NCBI GenBank assembly: GCA_964580575.1
Contig: CAZOLJ010000007.1
Location: 1 to 64,000, forward strand
DNA length: 64,000 nucleotides
Source of the DNA: CAVPDE01 sp964580575
Lineage (GTDB): Bacteria; Desulfobacterota; DSM-4660; Desulfatiglandales; HGW-15
Reading direction: 5' to 3'
Of the stretch, positions 16,916-26,205 are shown piece after piece. Positions within the stretch are counted from its first letter, which is position 1, and each line of letters starts with the position of its first letter. Below the pieces are notes generated by a model, which saw only the letters and a list, made by a program, of their open reading frames with translations, was not told the DNA's origin and searched no databases. A program made the translations under genes and the position numbers.

Positions 16916-18238
16916 CTAAACCGTGTAGTAGTAATCCAGTCCCAGATGCGTGATCTGCTCTTCTCCCATGAGGTAGCGCAAGGTGTTTTTCAATTTCATG
17001 GACTGGATAAAAAGGTCGTGCTCCGGGTAAAGGTTCGGGGCGCACTGAGGGCTCTTGAAATAGAAAGAGAGCCATTCCTGGATGCCCCCCATTTCCGCCC
17101 GTTGGGCAAGGTCCATGAACAGGAGAAGATCCAGGACCAGCGGAGCGGCGAGGATGCTGTCCTTGCAGAGGAAGTTGACCTTGATCTGCATCGGGTACCC
17201 GAGCCATCCGAAGATGTCGATGCAGTCCCAGCCCTCTTTGTCGTCTCCCTTGGGCGGGTAATAGTTGATGGTCACCTTGTGATAAAAGTCCCCGTAAAGC
17301 TTGGGATAGACCTGGGGCTGCAGAATGGTGTCCAGCACAGAGAGCTTGCTTGTCTCTTTGGTTTTGAAGGAATCCTTGTCATCCAGGACAAGACCGTCCC
17401 GGTTGCCCAGGATGTTAGTCGAATACCAACCGGCAAGCCCCAACATTCTGGCTTTCAGACCAGGGGCGAGAATGGTCTTTATCAGGGTCTGGCCTGTCTT
17501 GAAATCCTTGCCGACCAGAGGCACGCGATGTTTGTTCGCCAGCTCCACCATGGCAGGGATATCCACCGTGAGGTTCGGCGCGCCGTTGATAAAGGGGATT
17601 CGGCTGGTCAGAGCCGCATAGGCATAGAGCATGCTCGGGGATATGGACGGGTCGTTCTTTCGCAGCCCCTCTTCAAACGCGCCGAGGGAAGAATGAACCG
17701 GACCGGCCTCGAGATAAGCTTCCGTGCTGGCGCACCAGACCATGACACAGCGCGACGCTTTCTTTTCGCGTTTAAACGCTTCGATGTCGACCTTGAGAGC
17801 CTCCACAAGCTCCAGGTGTGTTTTCTCTTTTTTCACGTGAGGGCCATGGAGGTTCTTCACGTATTCCTGCTTGAAGACAGCGGTCCAGGGTTTGATCTCC
17901 TGCAATTCAGGCCGGACTCGATCGAGGTCCTCCTTCTTCAGAACCGCCGCCTGAACGGCGGCCTTGTAACAATCGTCCGGGAAAACGTCCCAGCCTCCAA
18001 ACACCAGATCGTTCAAGTTTGAAAGAGGCACAAAATCCTTGAGCATGGGGATTCGGAATTCAAACCGCTTTCCCAGGCGGATCGTCCCCATCTGCGTCAA
18101 TGACCCGATGGGAAGAGCCAGACCCTGGCGGATGGCCGCTACTCCTGCCAGGAAGGTGGTGCTCACGGCCCCTCCGATTCCCGGAATAAGCACTCCCAAT
18201 TTCCCCTCTGCTTTCTGAATTTCTTTTTCCCGTTTCAT
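16916..18238 (-). CDS. ino1: Inositol-3-phosphate synthase
   Basis: 440 residues of the myo-inositol-1-phosphate synthase family, which converts glucose 6-phosphate to inositol 3-phosphate with NAD. Visible features are the N-terminal NAD fold GVLIPGIGGAVSTTFLAG, the conserved NGAPNLTVDIPAMVELA region, VGKDFKTGQT and NILGNRDGLVL. GAGGAG lies 8 bases before the ATG at 18238. In anaerobic deltaproteobacteria the product may feed inositol lipids or compatible solutes such as di-myo-inositol phosphate; which one cannot be told here. Confidence 0.9.
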   Translation of the reverse strand: MKREKEIQKAEGKLGVLIPGIGGAVSTTFLAGVAAIRQGLALPIGSLTQMGTIRLGKRFEFRIPMLKDFVPLSNLNDLVFGGWDVFPDDCYKAAVQAAVLKKEDLDRVRPELQEIKPWTAVFKQEYVKNLHGPHVKKEKTHLELVEALKVDIEAFKREKKASRCVMVWCASTEAYLEAGPVHSSLGAFEEGLRKNDPSISPSMLYAYAALTSRIPFINGAPNLTVDIPAMVELANKHRVPLVGKDFKTGQTLIKTILAPGLKARMLGLAGWYSTNILGNRDGLVLDDKDSFKTKETSKLSVLDTILQPQVYPKLYGDFYHKVTINYYPPKGDDKEGWDCIDIFGWLGYPMQIKVNFLCKDSILAAPLVLDLLLFMDLAQRAEMGGIQEWLSFYFKSPQCAPNLYPEHDLFIQSMKLKNTLRYLMGEEQITHLGLDYYYTV

Positions 18239-18337
18239 CAGAACACTCCTCGCTCCGTCGTACCGCCCAGATAAAACCTTCCGCCATCATCGCTGGAGGC
18301 TAGATCTTCTCGCCCTATTCGGCAATCTCTTTTTTGT

Positions 18338-18634
18338 TTATTTCTGCCCGCTCGGTTTGGAAAAGGCTTTAGCTTTCACTTTTTCGTTCAAGAACTGCAC
18401 ATTGATCGTGCCTTCTTTGGTTAGCCACTTTGAGGACGTTCCGGAGAGGCCCGCCACATTCATGCTGGAAGACTCGGTGGGGCTGCCGAGGAGGTTCTTC
18501 ACCTGCTCTTCCGTCATGTCGATTTCAATCTTGGCGTAATTGCTTTCATTGACTTTAGACCCGCATGCGGTGAGGGCAAAGAGCAAGAGGAGCAACGCCG
18601 TCACCCGATGTAACGCTCGAAGCCTATTCTTCAT
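18338..18634 (-). CDS. Small lipoprotein, SmpA/BamE-like fold
   Basis: 98 residues. It has a signal peptide ending in the lipobox LTAC (Cys24), then the pattern YAKIEIDMTEEQVKNLLGSPTES that is typical of the SmpA/OmlA/BamE fold (M.E.V...LG.P). The final part is a short beta sheet. Probably an outer-membrane-anchored lipoprotein. BamE itself is only one member of this fold, so I do not assign that function. Confidence 0.75.
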   Translation of the reverse strand: MKNRLRALHRVTALLLLLFALTACGSKVNESNYAKIEIDMTEEQVKNLLGSPTESSSMNVAGLSGTSSKWLTKEGTINVQFLNEKVKAKAFSKPSGQK

Positions 18635-18655
18635 GGTCTGTCACACTCCAACCCG

Positions 18656-20308
18656 CTAAACCTTGATGGGCTTCTTCTCCTTGCCCAGCCTTCTTCGCTC
18701 CTCGTCCCTGACTTCTCTTCTGAGAAGCTTCCCGACTTTGGACTTAGGAAGCATGTCCCGGAACTCCACATACTGGGGCACTTTGTAGGCCGCCAGCCTC
18801 TCCTTGCAGAATTTCAACAACTCGGAACCGCTCACACCCCGGACGTCTTCCTTGAGCACCACGATGCCCTTGATCCTTTCCCCCACTGTAGGGTCAGGGA
18901 CTCCCACCACGCAGGCTCCCACCACGGCCGGGTGGTCCTGGAGCACGGCTTCGATCTCCGAACACGACACCCTGTACCCTTTGTACTTGATGATGTCCGC
19001 GCTTCGGTCTACATAGAAAAGCTCTCCTGCTTCGTCCATCCGCACAAAGTCTTTCATGCGGTACCATGTCTTGCCGTCGATCTCGGCGTAGGAGACTGCA
19101 GTTTCTTCCGGGTTTTTCCAGTAGCTTTTTGAAATGAAATCCGAAGTGACGAGCAGTTCTCCCGGTGTGCCTGTTGGCACGGGTTCGAGCGTTTCCGGAT
19201 CCACGATTCGGGTTTCCCGGGAACTGAGGGGACGGCCGATGCTCCCTGGGACCGGTTCTCTGTCCAGAGGGCTCATGGCTGTAAATCCGACTTCTGTTGC
19301 GCCGTAAACCTGATGGAGGGGAACCTTGAATTTCTGTTTCCAGCGGTGATGCACCTCCAGGGGAAGCACGTCCCCTCCGCTCCAGCAATACCGCAGGGAG
19401 CTCAGGTCAAAAAGATCGAGCCGGTCGTTTTCGAGAATCATTCGATAAAGCGTGGGTGCACCTAGGAACAGAGTCCCCCTGTACTTCTCAATGGCTTTCA
19501 GGATGGCATCCACTAGGGGGATCGGCATGAGCACGGCCGCGTTCCCTTTGGTCAGCACCATACCCAGAATCACTCCCTGGGCCATCTGGTGAAACAGGGG
19601 GTTCACCATGATAAAGACCTCTTGGCCGTCCCGGATGAACCCTTCCCCAACGTTTCGGATTTCATTCACGAAGGAAACCATTCCCGTGTGCGTGGCAATG
19701 CAGCCCTTGGGAAACCCGGTGGTGCCGCCTGTGTACAAAATGTAGCTCAGGTGCTCTCTCGGATTGATCTCAACCTTCGGTGGAGTGGGGGGATATTTCA
19801 AAAGATCCCTAAAGGAATGAAGCCCGTTGCCTTTTTCAATGACCCCATTGGGGACCTTGTCGAAAAGGGCACCCACGAGCCTTTGATAGAAGGGGAGGAG
19901 GTCCACATAGTTGGTCACGATGATTCGTTTCAGATCCGTATCAGGAGCCACTTCCTTGATGTATCGGAAGTTCGTGTCCTGGCACAGAACGGTTTGAGCT
20001 TCAGAGTCCTTGATCAAATAGCGAATTTCGTGAGGGGTGTAGATGGGCGAGACAGGGACCGGTATGGCCCCGATCTGCTGGGCCCCGAAATAGGCGATGA
20101 GAAACTGGGGACAGTTCGGGATGTAGAGCATCACCTTGTCATTGTCCCTTACCCCAAGGTCATAGAGGGCGGTTGCGAATCGACGGATGAGTTCGATGAA
20201 TCTGCTATAAGAGAACCGTTGCCCTAGGTACATCAGGGCGGTTTTGTCAGGATATTTCTCGCAAGCCCTCTCAATCCCCGCGATGACCATTTCATCGTAC
20301 TTTGCCAT
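18656..20308 (-). CDS. AMP-dependent acyl-CoA synthetase/ligase
   Basis: 550 residues from the ATG at 20308, which is preceded by AGAGAGGG; the longer frame to 20446 lacks family similarity. ANL-superfamily motifs: YILYTGGTTGFPKG (P-loop), YGATEVG, and the C-terminal PKSKVGKLLRREVRDEE with the catalytic Lys. The enzyme activates a carboxylic acid with ATP and CoA. Near an enoyl-CoA hydratase and a GntR regulator, it belongs to a fatty, aromatic or dicarboxylic acid catabolic cluster. Substrate unknown. Confidence 0.88.
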   Translation of the reverse strand: MAKYDEMVIAGIERACEKYPDKTALMYLGQRFSYSRFIELIRRFATALYDLGVRDNDKVMLYIPNCPQFLIAYFGAQQIGAIPVPVSPIYTPHEIRYLIKDSEAQTVLCQDTNFRYIKEVAPDTDLKRIIVTNYVDLLPFYQRLVGALFDKVPNGVIEKGNGLHSFRDLLKYPPTPPKVEINPREHLSYILYTGGTTGFPKGCIATHTGMVSFVNEIRNVGEGFIRDGQEVFIMVNPLFHQMAQGVILGMVLTKGNAAVLMPIPLVDAILKAIEKYRGTLFLGAPTLYRMILENDRLDLFDLSSLRYCWSGGDVLPLEVHHRWKQKFKVPLHQVYGATEVGFTAMSPLDREPVPGSIGRPLSSRETRIVDPETLEPVPTGTPGELLVTSDFISKSYWKNPEETAVSYAEIDGKTWYRMKDFVRMDEAGELFYVDRSADIIKYKGYRVSCSEIEAVLQDHPAVVGACVVGVPDPTVGERIKGIVVLKEDVRGVSGSELLKFCKERLAAYKVPQYVEFRDMLPKSKVGKLLRREVRDEERRRLGKEKKPIKV

Positions 20309-20394
20309 GATCCCTCTCTTGTTGTTCGCTTCAACTATCCCAAAATACCAACGGAAGCTATCACATTCTCTGGATGAATGCAAAGCGCTCAATG

Positions 20395-20516
20395 ACATGA
20401 CGCGAAAGCTCTTTCCCCGAGTGGTGAATGACATAGCCGAAGGCACCTACCGCCGCGACGAGAAAGGGCTTCTCTATTACGGAGACACTCCAATTCCCAA
20501 GGGCGTGCGGCTGTAG
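20395..20516 (+). pseudogene. Possible 3' remnant of an unknown gene
   Basis: A short reading frame ends NDIAEGTYRRDEKGLLYYGDTPIPKGVRL and a stop, with the codon bias of a genuine gene. It has no ribosome binding site and its upstream part runs into the CoA ligase region. It may be the tail of a lost gene; I do not recognise the family. Confidence 0.3.
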
Positions 20517-20588
20517 GCTCGGAGCCCGGGGTCCAACTGTTCTAAGACACTGGGCGCGAGATCTGTCCGGTGGGATTCCCGGAGTTCA

Positions 20589-21362
20589 TTAGCTTCCGGA
20601 GAATAGGGGTTTTCTCTTCTCCAGAAAGGCTCTGACTCCTTCCTGCGCGTCTTGCGTGTCGCCCACGATGCGTCTGAGGAGGCCTTCCAACCGCATGCCC
20701 TCGTCTAAAGGGAGATCGTAGCTCCTGAGCAAGGCTTCTTTGACGGCCCGAAGGGCCAGCGGGGCGTGAGCGCTGATGGTCTCGGCGACAGATCGGGCCG
20801 CGGCCATCAGGTCCACCGCCGGCACCACACGATTGATGAGACCCATCTCAAGCGCCTTCCCTGTCCCGAACCGCTCCCCCGTGAGGAGCATCTCAGCGGC
20901 CAAATTGTAAGGCAGAGTCCTCGGCAGTCGCTGAGTAGCTCCCATGCCAGGAAATATGCCGAGCCGGATTTCGGGCTGGCCGAACGTGGCATGATCAGCG
21001 GCAATTCTGATATCGGCGAGGAGGACGAGTTCAAGCCCGCCCCCGAGGCAATGCCCGTTAATGGCCGCGATCACCGGCTTGTACAACTCTGCGCTTCTCA
21101 TGGGCATCTTCGAGGAACCGTCCCAGAAGGAGGTGACGTGAACGTCTCCTTTCAGTTCCTTTTCCTTCAAGTCCGCTCCAACGCAAAACGCCTTGTCTCC
21201 GGCGCCAGTGACGATCAGCACGCTCAAGTTAGGATCCTCTGCAAAGTCGGCCCACGCCTCGCAGAGGGCCCGTGCCATTTCGCGACTGATGGCATTCATC
21301 GCCTCCGGCCGGTTCAGTGTGACCGTCGCCACCTTATCCTTCTTCTCATAGATCACCTCCAT
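20589..21362 (-). CDS. Enoyl-CoA hydratase/isomerase family protein
   Basis: 257 residues, full-length crotonase fold. Conserved points: the oxyanion-hole segments AFCVGADLKE and NGHCLGGGLELVLLAD, and FGQPEIRLGIFPGMGATQRLPR, which contains the Glu and Gly positions expected for hydratases. AAGGAGG precedes the ATG by 7 bases. It probably hydrates an enoyl-CoA made from the acid activated by the neighbouring ligases. Confidence 0.9.
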   Translation of the reverse strand: MEVIYEKKDKVATVTLNRPEAMNAISREMARALCEAWADFAEDPNLSVLIVTGAGDKAFCVGADLKEKELKGDVHVTSFWDGSSKMPMRSAELYKPVIAAINGHCLGGGLELVLLADIRIAADHATFGQPEIRLGIFPGMGATQRLPRTLPYNLAAEMLLTGERFGTGKALEMGLINRVVPAVDLMAAARSVAETISAHAPLALRAVKEALLRSYDLPLDEGMRLEGLLRRIVGDTQDAQEGVRAFLEKRKPLFSGS

Positions 21363-21410
21363 CTTCGGCCTCCTTTCGATGCGAATCAGTCCTTCGCTCC
21401 TCTCCTGTCG

Positions 21411-22172
21411 TTAGGCCTCCTTCAGGCGTGCAAGCGCGTCTCGGCCCGTTCTTTCCACAATAGCGCGAGCGGCCGCCTCGACCTCCTGTGCGCGGCGTAA
21501 CTTGAGCAGGTCAAGGACCTGGCTCCATGCCCTGGACGATTCAATGCGGCGGTCTATGCTTTCCAGACTCACCCTTGCGTAGCGGTACGCTTGCCGTGCG
21601 GTAGAATGAATCATTTCAAAAAGGCGAGGGAAACCCGCGTGTTTTGCTATGTAAAGGCTTAGAGCGTAACTCCAGCGCACGTAAGCTTCCGCGCCTGCGT
21701 CCTGCTGTGAAATCGCGATAAGGTGGAGCACCCCCTTTTCCAATTCTGCCAGTACCTCGTCTTTAGCTTTCTGGACAAAGAGGCGAGAGGCGAGACCCAC
21801 CAGGGACGCCCTGATGAGAAAGATCTCCTCAACCTCCGCAGCGCTCAATTGCGTGACACTGGCACCGCGGCGCGGCTCTATGACCACGAGCCTTTCCTTT
21901 TCAAGCATCAGAAGAGCCTCGCGCACAGGGCCTCGGCTCACGCGAAAAGTTTCTGACAGTGACTGTTCCGGAATCCGTTGACCCGGCAAGAACTCCCCTT
22001 GCAGGATCTTCTCTCCCACCATTTCCGCAATCTGCTCTGCCAGAGACAAGGGTTGCGGCGCTTCAGACTTGGACCAACCGAAAGCGTGGTCTCCCTGCCA
22101 GGGCTTGATTGAGGATGGTGGAACCTCTTCATAATGGCCGCTTCCGAGTGTATCTGCTATCAGCTGAGCCAT
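21411..22172 (-). CDS. GntR/FadR-type transcriptional regulator
   Basis: 253 residues; the ATG at 22172 has GAGGAGG 6 bases upstream, while the frame to 22229 has none. An N-terminal winged helix (LSLAEQIAEMVGEKILQGEF, then SETFRVSRGPVREALLMLEKERLV, about residues 45-110) is followed by an all-helical FCD-like effector domain. FadR-subfamily members bind TNGTNNACNA sites; such a site, in a perfect 20-bp palindrome, lies 95 bases upstream between this gene and the divergent CoA ligase. It likely senses an acyl-CoA or organic acid and represses both directions. Confidence 0.88.
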   Translation of the reverse strand: MAQLIADTLGSGHYEEVPPSSIKPWQGDHAFGWSKSEAPQPLSLAEQIAEMVGEKILQGEFLPGQRIPEQSLSETFRVSRGPVREALLMLEKERLVVIEPRRGASVTQLSAAEVEEIFLIRASLVGLASRLFVQKAKDEVLAELEKGVLHLIAISQQDAGAEAYVRWSYALSLYIAKHAGFPRLFEMIHSTARQAYRYARVSLESIDRRIESSRAWSQVLDLLKLRRAQEVEAAARAIVERTGRDALARLKEA

Positions 22173-22252
22173 AAATCCTCCTCGTACGGATCGGAGAGAA
22201 AACTCTCCAATCTTGGTAGTTAGAAACAATGATTTTATTCAAACACGAAATC

Positions 22253-22281
22253 AATATAGACAATTGTATTATTGTTGACAA
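22253..22281 (-). promoter_or_regulatory. Promoter of the gntR-type gene (autoregulated)
   Basis: On the minus strand TTGTCA (22281-22276) and TATATT (22258-22253) are separated by exactly 17 bases; each matches the sigma-70 consensus at 5 of 6 positions. The -35 box lies inside the operator palindrome. Confidence 0.65.
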
Positions 22282-22286
22282 TAATA
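22267..22286. promoter_or_regulatory. GntR/FadR-type operator, perfect 20-bp palindrome
   Basis: TATTATTGTTGACAATAATA: 9-base arms TATTATTGT and ACAATAATA around a TG centre. The core TTGTTGACAA fits the FadR-subfamily consensus TNGTNNACNA. A further ACAATTGT lies at 22260-22267 and ACAAT at 22293-22297, so several dimers could bind. It covers the -35 boxes of both divergent promoters. Confidence 0.75.
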
Positions 22287-22303
22287 AAAAAGACAATCAT
22301 AAT
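22275..22303 (+). promoter_or_regulatory. Promoter of the CoA ligase-carboxyltransferase-tct operon
   Basis: TTGACA (22275-22280, perfect) and CATAAT (22298-22303, 5 of 6) with a 17-base spacer. The -35 box overlaps the operator, so the bound regulator would block RNA polymerase. The leader to the proposed GTG start at 22424 is about 115 bases. Confidence 0.7.
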
Positions 22304-22423
22304 GCGAACTGTTTTTTTCGGCAGAAATGTTCTGGGAATTGCTTGAGGATTCTTCAATTGCCCAAAATCCTGCTTCTAGCCAAGAAAAGCAAGAGGGAGA
22401 AGGGGCAAAGGAGAAATGAAATA

Positions 22424-24022
22424 GTGCGAACATCCTGCACAGAAAAAAGGGCAAACGCACCTCAAGAGTCCGGGCCCCAATCGCTGCTCCAGCCCGTGTA
22501 CGATATGGTGCTAACCGACCCTGAACGGGAGGCTATGGTCTTCGGCCGGCACCGCCTCAGCTACCGACTCATGGCGGAATACGCCGCTGTGCTCGCTCGC
22601 CATCTCCTGAAATCCGGTGTCGGCCTCGGTGACCGCGTGGCGGTTATGTCCTCCCCTCGGCCGGAAGCCGTGATTTCACTTCTGTCGGTCTGGCTGATCG
22701 GTGCGACCTGGGTAGGAATCAACCCGCGTTACCATAAAGAGGAGCAACGCCATGTCCTGATCGACAGCGATGCCGTTGCCTTGATTTCGATCACCTCTGA
22801 CGGAAAAAGAGATCTCGAATTGGATCTGGCGAGTCATGAAGTCGAAACCGGCATTCCCGTGATCCGGTTCGGCCAGACTTTCTGGTCGCGCGATCTCCCT
22901 GCAGTCGATGCTCGGCTAGGCTTGGAAGACCTCTGGGAGCAGGGTCTCGCGAATGTCCGCGGCGACCTCCCTGCGGTTGTCATTTACACGTCCGGTTCGA
23001 CCGGTCGGCCTAAAGGCGCGCTGATTACCCACAACGGTCTCACGTTCCGGTCATGGACCATGTTCAAGGATCGATTCCCTGTGCCCCGAATTCGTCAACT
23101 GGTGGACTTGCCGGTTAACCACATCGGCGCCATGGCGAGCGGAATCGGACTGGCGATGGTGGCCGGCGGGACGCTGGTCTTCTCGGAGCACTTTGATCCT
23201 GAAATGACTCTGAAGTCTATTGCATCCGAACGGCTGGATGTGCTGACCGGCGTGCCGACCATGATTTCACGCATTGTCGGCCACCCCGCCTTTCGCACGA
23301 CGGACCTCTCCTCGATTCGTTATGTGAGCTGGGGAGCTGGGCCGATTAAGGAGAGCGACCTCCTTGCGCTGCTTTCTGCAACACGGGCGGAGTTTTCGCA
23401 GCAATATGGCATGACCGAAACCAACGGCCCCATCTGCTACACCCCGCCGACGCGGGACCCCGGTGTGCTGCTCCAGACAACAGGCAAACCTGATCCTCGG
23501 CTGGAACTGCGCATTGCCGGAGAGGGCGATCAGCCGGTTGCGGTGGGAACAGAAGGAGAGGTGCAGGTGAGGATGCCTTACCCCTTTGCCGGCTACTTGA
23601 ACAATCCTGATGCGACAAAAGCCGCGTTCACCTCTGACGGGTTTCTGCACACCGGAGACCTCGCGCTTGTGCGCGAGGACGGGTATCTGGTTTTTTGCGG
23701 TCGGAGCAAAGAGATGTACAAGTCGGGCGGGTTCAATGTGTACCCGAGAGAGGTAGAGGTGGTTCTCGAAGCTCATCCGAGCATCAAAGCTGCGGCTGTC
23801 ATCGGCATAAGCGATCCCACTTGGGGGGAGGTCGGACATGCCTTTGTGGAGTTGCGCCATCCGGTGTCTCCTGAAGACATGCTTCAGTGGTGCAAGGACC
23901 GGCTGGCGAATTACAAGGTGCCCAAGGGGATCTCCGTCATCGACGCGATACCGCGGATTACCGTGGACAAGGTGGACCGCTCGCGCCTGGCAGACCTCCT
24001 CGTCAAGAAGCCTGGGGGATAG
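22424..24022 (+). CDS. Class I adenylate-forming acyl-CoA ligase
   Basis: About 532 residues. Motifs: VIYTSGSTGRPKGALITH (P-loop), QQYGMTETNG, the hinge and C-terminal YKSGGFNVYPREVE, and catalytic Lys near the end (ITVDKVDR). The start is uncertain: no ATG precedes the conserved region closely; a GTG at 22424 has AAGGAG 11 bases upstream, and a downstream ATG at 22505 is possible. The frame runs back to 22229 through AT-rich sequence holding the operator, which I regard as non-coding. It likely activates the acid imported by the Tct system. Confidence 0.82.
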   Translation: MRTSCTEKRANAPQESGPQSLLQPVYDMVLTDPEREAMVFGRHRLSYRLMAEYAAVLARHLLKSGVGLGDRVAVMSSPRPEAVISLLSVWLIGATWVGINPRYHKEEQRHVLIDSDAVALISITSDGKRDLELDLASHEVETGIPVIRFGQTFWSRDLPAVDARLGLEDLWEQGLANVRGDLPAVVIYTSGSTGRPKGALITHNGLTFRSWTMFKDRFPVPRIRQLVDLPVNHIGAMASGIGLAMVAGGTLVFSEHFDPEMTLKSIASERLDVLTGVPTMISRIVGHPAFRTTDLSSIRYVSWGAGPIKESDLLALLSATRAEFSQQYGMTETNGPICYTPPTRDPGVLLQTTGKPDPRLELRIAGEGDQPVAVGTEGEVQVRMPYPFAGYLNNPDATKAAFTSDGFLHTGDLALVREDGYLVFCGRSKEMYKSGGFNVYPREVEVVLEAHPSIKAAAVIGISDPTWGEVGHAFVELRHPVSPEDMLQWCKDRLANYKVPKGISVIDAIPRITVDKVDRSRLADLLVKKPGG

Positions 24023-24056
24023 GGGAGGCACGCTGTGTGAACACAAGGGGGTGGAA

Positions 24057-25652
24057 ATGGGAGAAAAGGATGAGTCGTTGAAGCAAAAGGCGGGCCTCTT
24101 TGAACCCGCAGGGGAGTGGAAGGCGGAGCTTGAGGAACTGCAAACCCGGCGAGAAATGGTGCTTCGCATGGGTGGCGAAGAAGCGGTTGAGAAGTTCTGT
24201 GCCGGCGGCAAAATGCATGCGCGGCAGCGGATCGAAACCCTGCTGGATCCGGGCACCTTTCGCGAATTCGGGCGAGTCGCAGGCAAAGGCCATTATGACA
24301 AGGATGGCCATTTCCAGCGCCTTGATCCCACGAACACCATCATCGGAACCGGACGAGTAGAAGGAAGAAGGGTGGCTGTGCAGGCCGACGACTACACGAT
24401 TCGCGCCGGCTCGTCCGAATCCGCCATCGCCGACAAATGGATCTACATCGAGCGCATGGCCCACCAGCTGAGGATGCCCCTGATCCGGTTGGTCGATTCG
24501 GCAGGGGGAAGTGTCAAGCTTTTGCTTACGCTGGGAGGGACCAAGATTCCCGAGTACACGAGCTGGCCCGCCGAGGAACTCCTCAAAACCGTTCCCGTGG
24601 TAGGCGTCGCGCTGGGGTCGTGCGCAGGCCTGGGAGCGCTCAAGGTGCTCTCCTCGCATTTCTCGGTGATGGTTCGTGGGCAATCCCAGGTGATGGCCGC
24701 AGGCCCGCATGTGGTTCGGCAGGCGCACAGTATGGAAATCGACAAGGACGACCTGGGCGGGTACAAAGTGCATCGCAAGAGCGCGCTCGTGCACAACGAG
24801 GCCGTTGACGAGCGTGATGCCTTAGAACAAGTGCGCCGTTTCCTGAGCTACCTGCCGCGCAGTGTGTACGATCTCGCACCGTTTGTTCAGAGCGAAGACC
24901 GTCCGGATCGCATCGACGACTGGCTCAAGGACGCCATTCCCCACAACAGGCGAAAAATCTACGATCCCAGAAAGATCCTGGCCAGCGTGTTTGATCTGGG
25001 GTCGCTTTTCGAGATCGGTCGCCACCAAGCGGGATCGGTCATCACCGCCTTGGGCCGTCTCATGGGCCTCCCTGTCGGCATCATCGCCAATGATCCCATG
25101 CAGTACGGCGGGGCCATGACCGCTCCTGCGGCCTACAAGATGGAGCGCCACGTGAGTCTGTGCGATCGGTTTGGGCTTCCGGTGGTCAACTTCGTGGACC
25201 AACCCGGAAACGCGACGGGACTCGAGTTCGAACTGCAGGGCACGCTCCTGGGCGCGGTGCGCGTAGCCGAGGCTCTTGAGAACTGCGGATCCCCGTGGGT
25301 GTCCATCATTATAAGACGGTGTTTCGGATTGGCGGGGGGACTGCACGGACCCAAATACATGGAAAAGCTCAACCACCGATTTGCTTGGCCATCGGCGAAA
25401 TGGGGGTCGATCCCGATCGAAGGAGGAGTGATGGCCGCGCACAAGAGTGAGATCGAAAAGGCTCCGGATCCTGAGGCAAAGCGCAAGGAGCTTGAGGAGT
25501 TCTATGCCCGCATGAGCTCGCCTTTGCGCACAGCGGAGAAGTTCGGTATCCTTGATGTGATTGATCCGCGAGAGACGCGAGGTATTCTGTGCGACTGGAT
25601 CGAAGATGCGTGGCATGTGATTGAGGGGGGCCGCCGCGGGCTCCGGGCCTGA
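24057..25652 (+). CDS. Acyl-CoA carboxylase/decarboxylase carboxyltransferase subunit
   Basis: 531 residues from the ATG at 24057 (GGGGGTGG upstream). It is a two-domain carboxyltransferase: the N-terminal crotonase-like half includes KMHARQRIETLLDPGTF and RLVDSAGGSVKLLL, the C-terminal half NDPMQYGGAMTAPAAYKMERHV and FVDQPGN. Relatives include propionyl-CoA carboxylase beta and the alpha subunits of methylmalonyl- and glutaconyl-CoA decarboxylases. No biotin carboxylase, biotin carrier or sodium-pumping membrane subunit is nearby, so partners must be encoded elsewhere or the subunit works differently. Follows the CoA ligase by 34 bases in the same operon. Confidence 0.85.
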   Translation: MGEKDESLKQKAGLFEPAGEWKAELEELQTRREMVLRMGGEEAVEKFCAGGKMHARQRIETLLDPGTFREFGRVAGKGHYDKDGHFQRLDPTNTIIGTGRVEGRRVAVQADDYTIRAGSSESAIADKWIYIERMAHQLRMPLIRLVDSAGGSVKLLLTLGGTKIPEYTSWPAEELLKTVPVVGVALGSCAGLGALKVLSSHFSVMVRGQSQVMAAGPHVVRQAHSMEIDKDDLGGYKVHRKSALVHNEAVDERDALEQVRRFLSYLPRSVYDLAPFVQSEDRPDRIDDWLKDAIPHNRRKIYDPRKILASVFDLGSLFEIGRHQAGSVITALGRLMGLPVGIIANDPMQYGGAMTAPAAYKMERHVSLCDRFGLPVVNFVDQPGNATGLEFELQGTLLGAVRVAEALENCGSPWVSIIIRRCFGLAGGLHGPKYMEKLNHRFAWPSAKWGSIPIEGGVMAAHKSEIEKAPDPEAKRKELEEFYARMSSPLRTAEKFGILDVIDPRETRGILCDWIEDAWHVIEGGRRGLRA

Positions 25653-25719
25653 GGGTGGTACCGCTCATCGCGCAGGTCTTGAGTCGGTCTCCGTGGGATC
25701 CCTCGAGAAAGGAAGACCG

Positions 25720-26205
25720 ATGGGAAACGGAATGAGGAAAGAGAGTAACAAGGCAGAGCTGCTTTTCTACAGTATCTGCTGCGCCTTTGCGATCGCGGTC
25801 ATTAGGCCATCTCTTAAAATGGGACTGGGCACCGCTCAGGAGCTAGGGCCGGGACTTGTTCCTCTCCTTTCGGCCCTGGTCATCCTGGGCACGGGCATCG
25901 TTCTGATCGTCAGAATCCTGCTCGGCAAAGGGCGAACTCTACAAGACGAGGTCGTGGAAGATCTGCACCAAAAGGGATGGATACGTGTGCTGATCATTCT
26001 GGGTGGATTGGCGATTTGGCCGCTCCTTTCGTCTGCCATGGGCTACGTGATTCCTACCTTCCTGGTTTCCTTTTGTATCGCAAAAACCACAGGGTACCCC
26101 GGATGGCGGGGCCCTGTGGTGCTCAGCATAGGCGTCGCATTGGGTATCTGGGTTCTTTTTAGCCGGGTGTTTTCCACAGATCTTCCAGCTGGATTTTTCT
26201 CTTGA
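25720..26205 (+). CDS. tctB: Tripartite tricarboxylate transporter small membrane protein TctB
   Basis: 161 residues with about four transmembrane helices in the TctB arrangement (hydrophobic segments near 12-32, 45-65, 85-112 and 125-145) and the LGPGLVPLL motif after the first helix. ATG at 25720 with GGAAG upstream. TctB pairs with TctA (26279) and the periplasmic TctC (27861), forming a secondary high-affinity carboxylate importer. Confidence 0.85.
   Translation: MGNGMRKESNKAELLFYSICCAFAIAVIRPSLKMGLGTAQELGPGLVPLLSALVILGTGIVLIVRILLGKGRTLQDEVVEDLHQKGWIRVLIILGGLAIWPLLSSAMGYVIPTFLVSFCIAKTTGYPGWRGPVVLSIGVALGIWVLFSRVFSTDLPAGFFS

Noticed and set aside
23267..24286. 339-residue minus-strand frame opposite the CoA ligase
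   Set aside because: Spans the ligase-carboxyltransferase junction, no motif, composition typical of antisense shadow.
25621..25719. N-terminal extension of TctB
   Set aside because: It overlaps the carboxyltransferase end; the ATG at 25720 has its own binding site and fits the family length.
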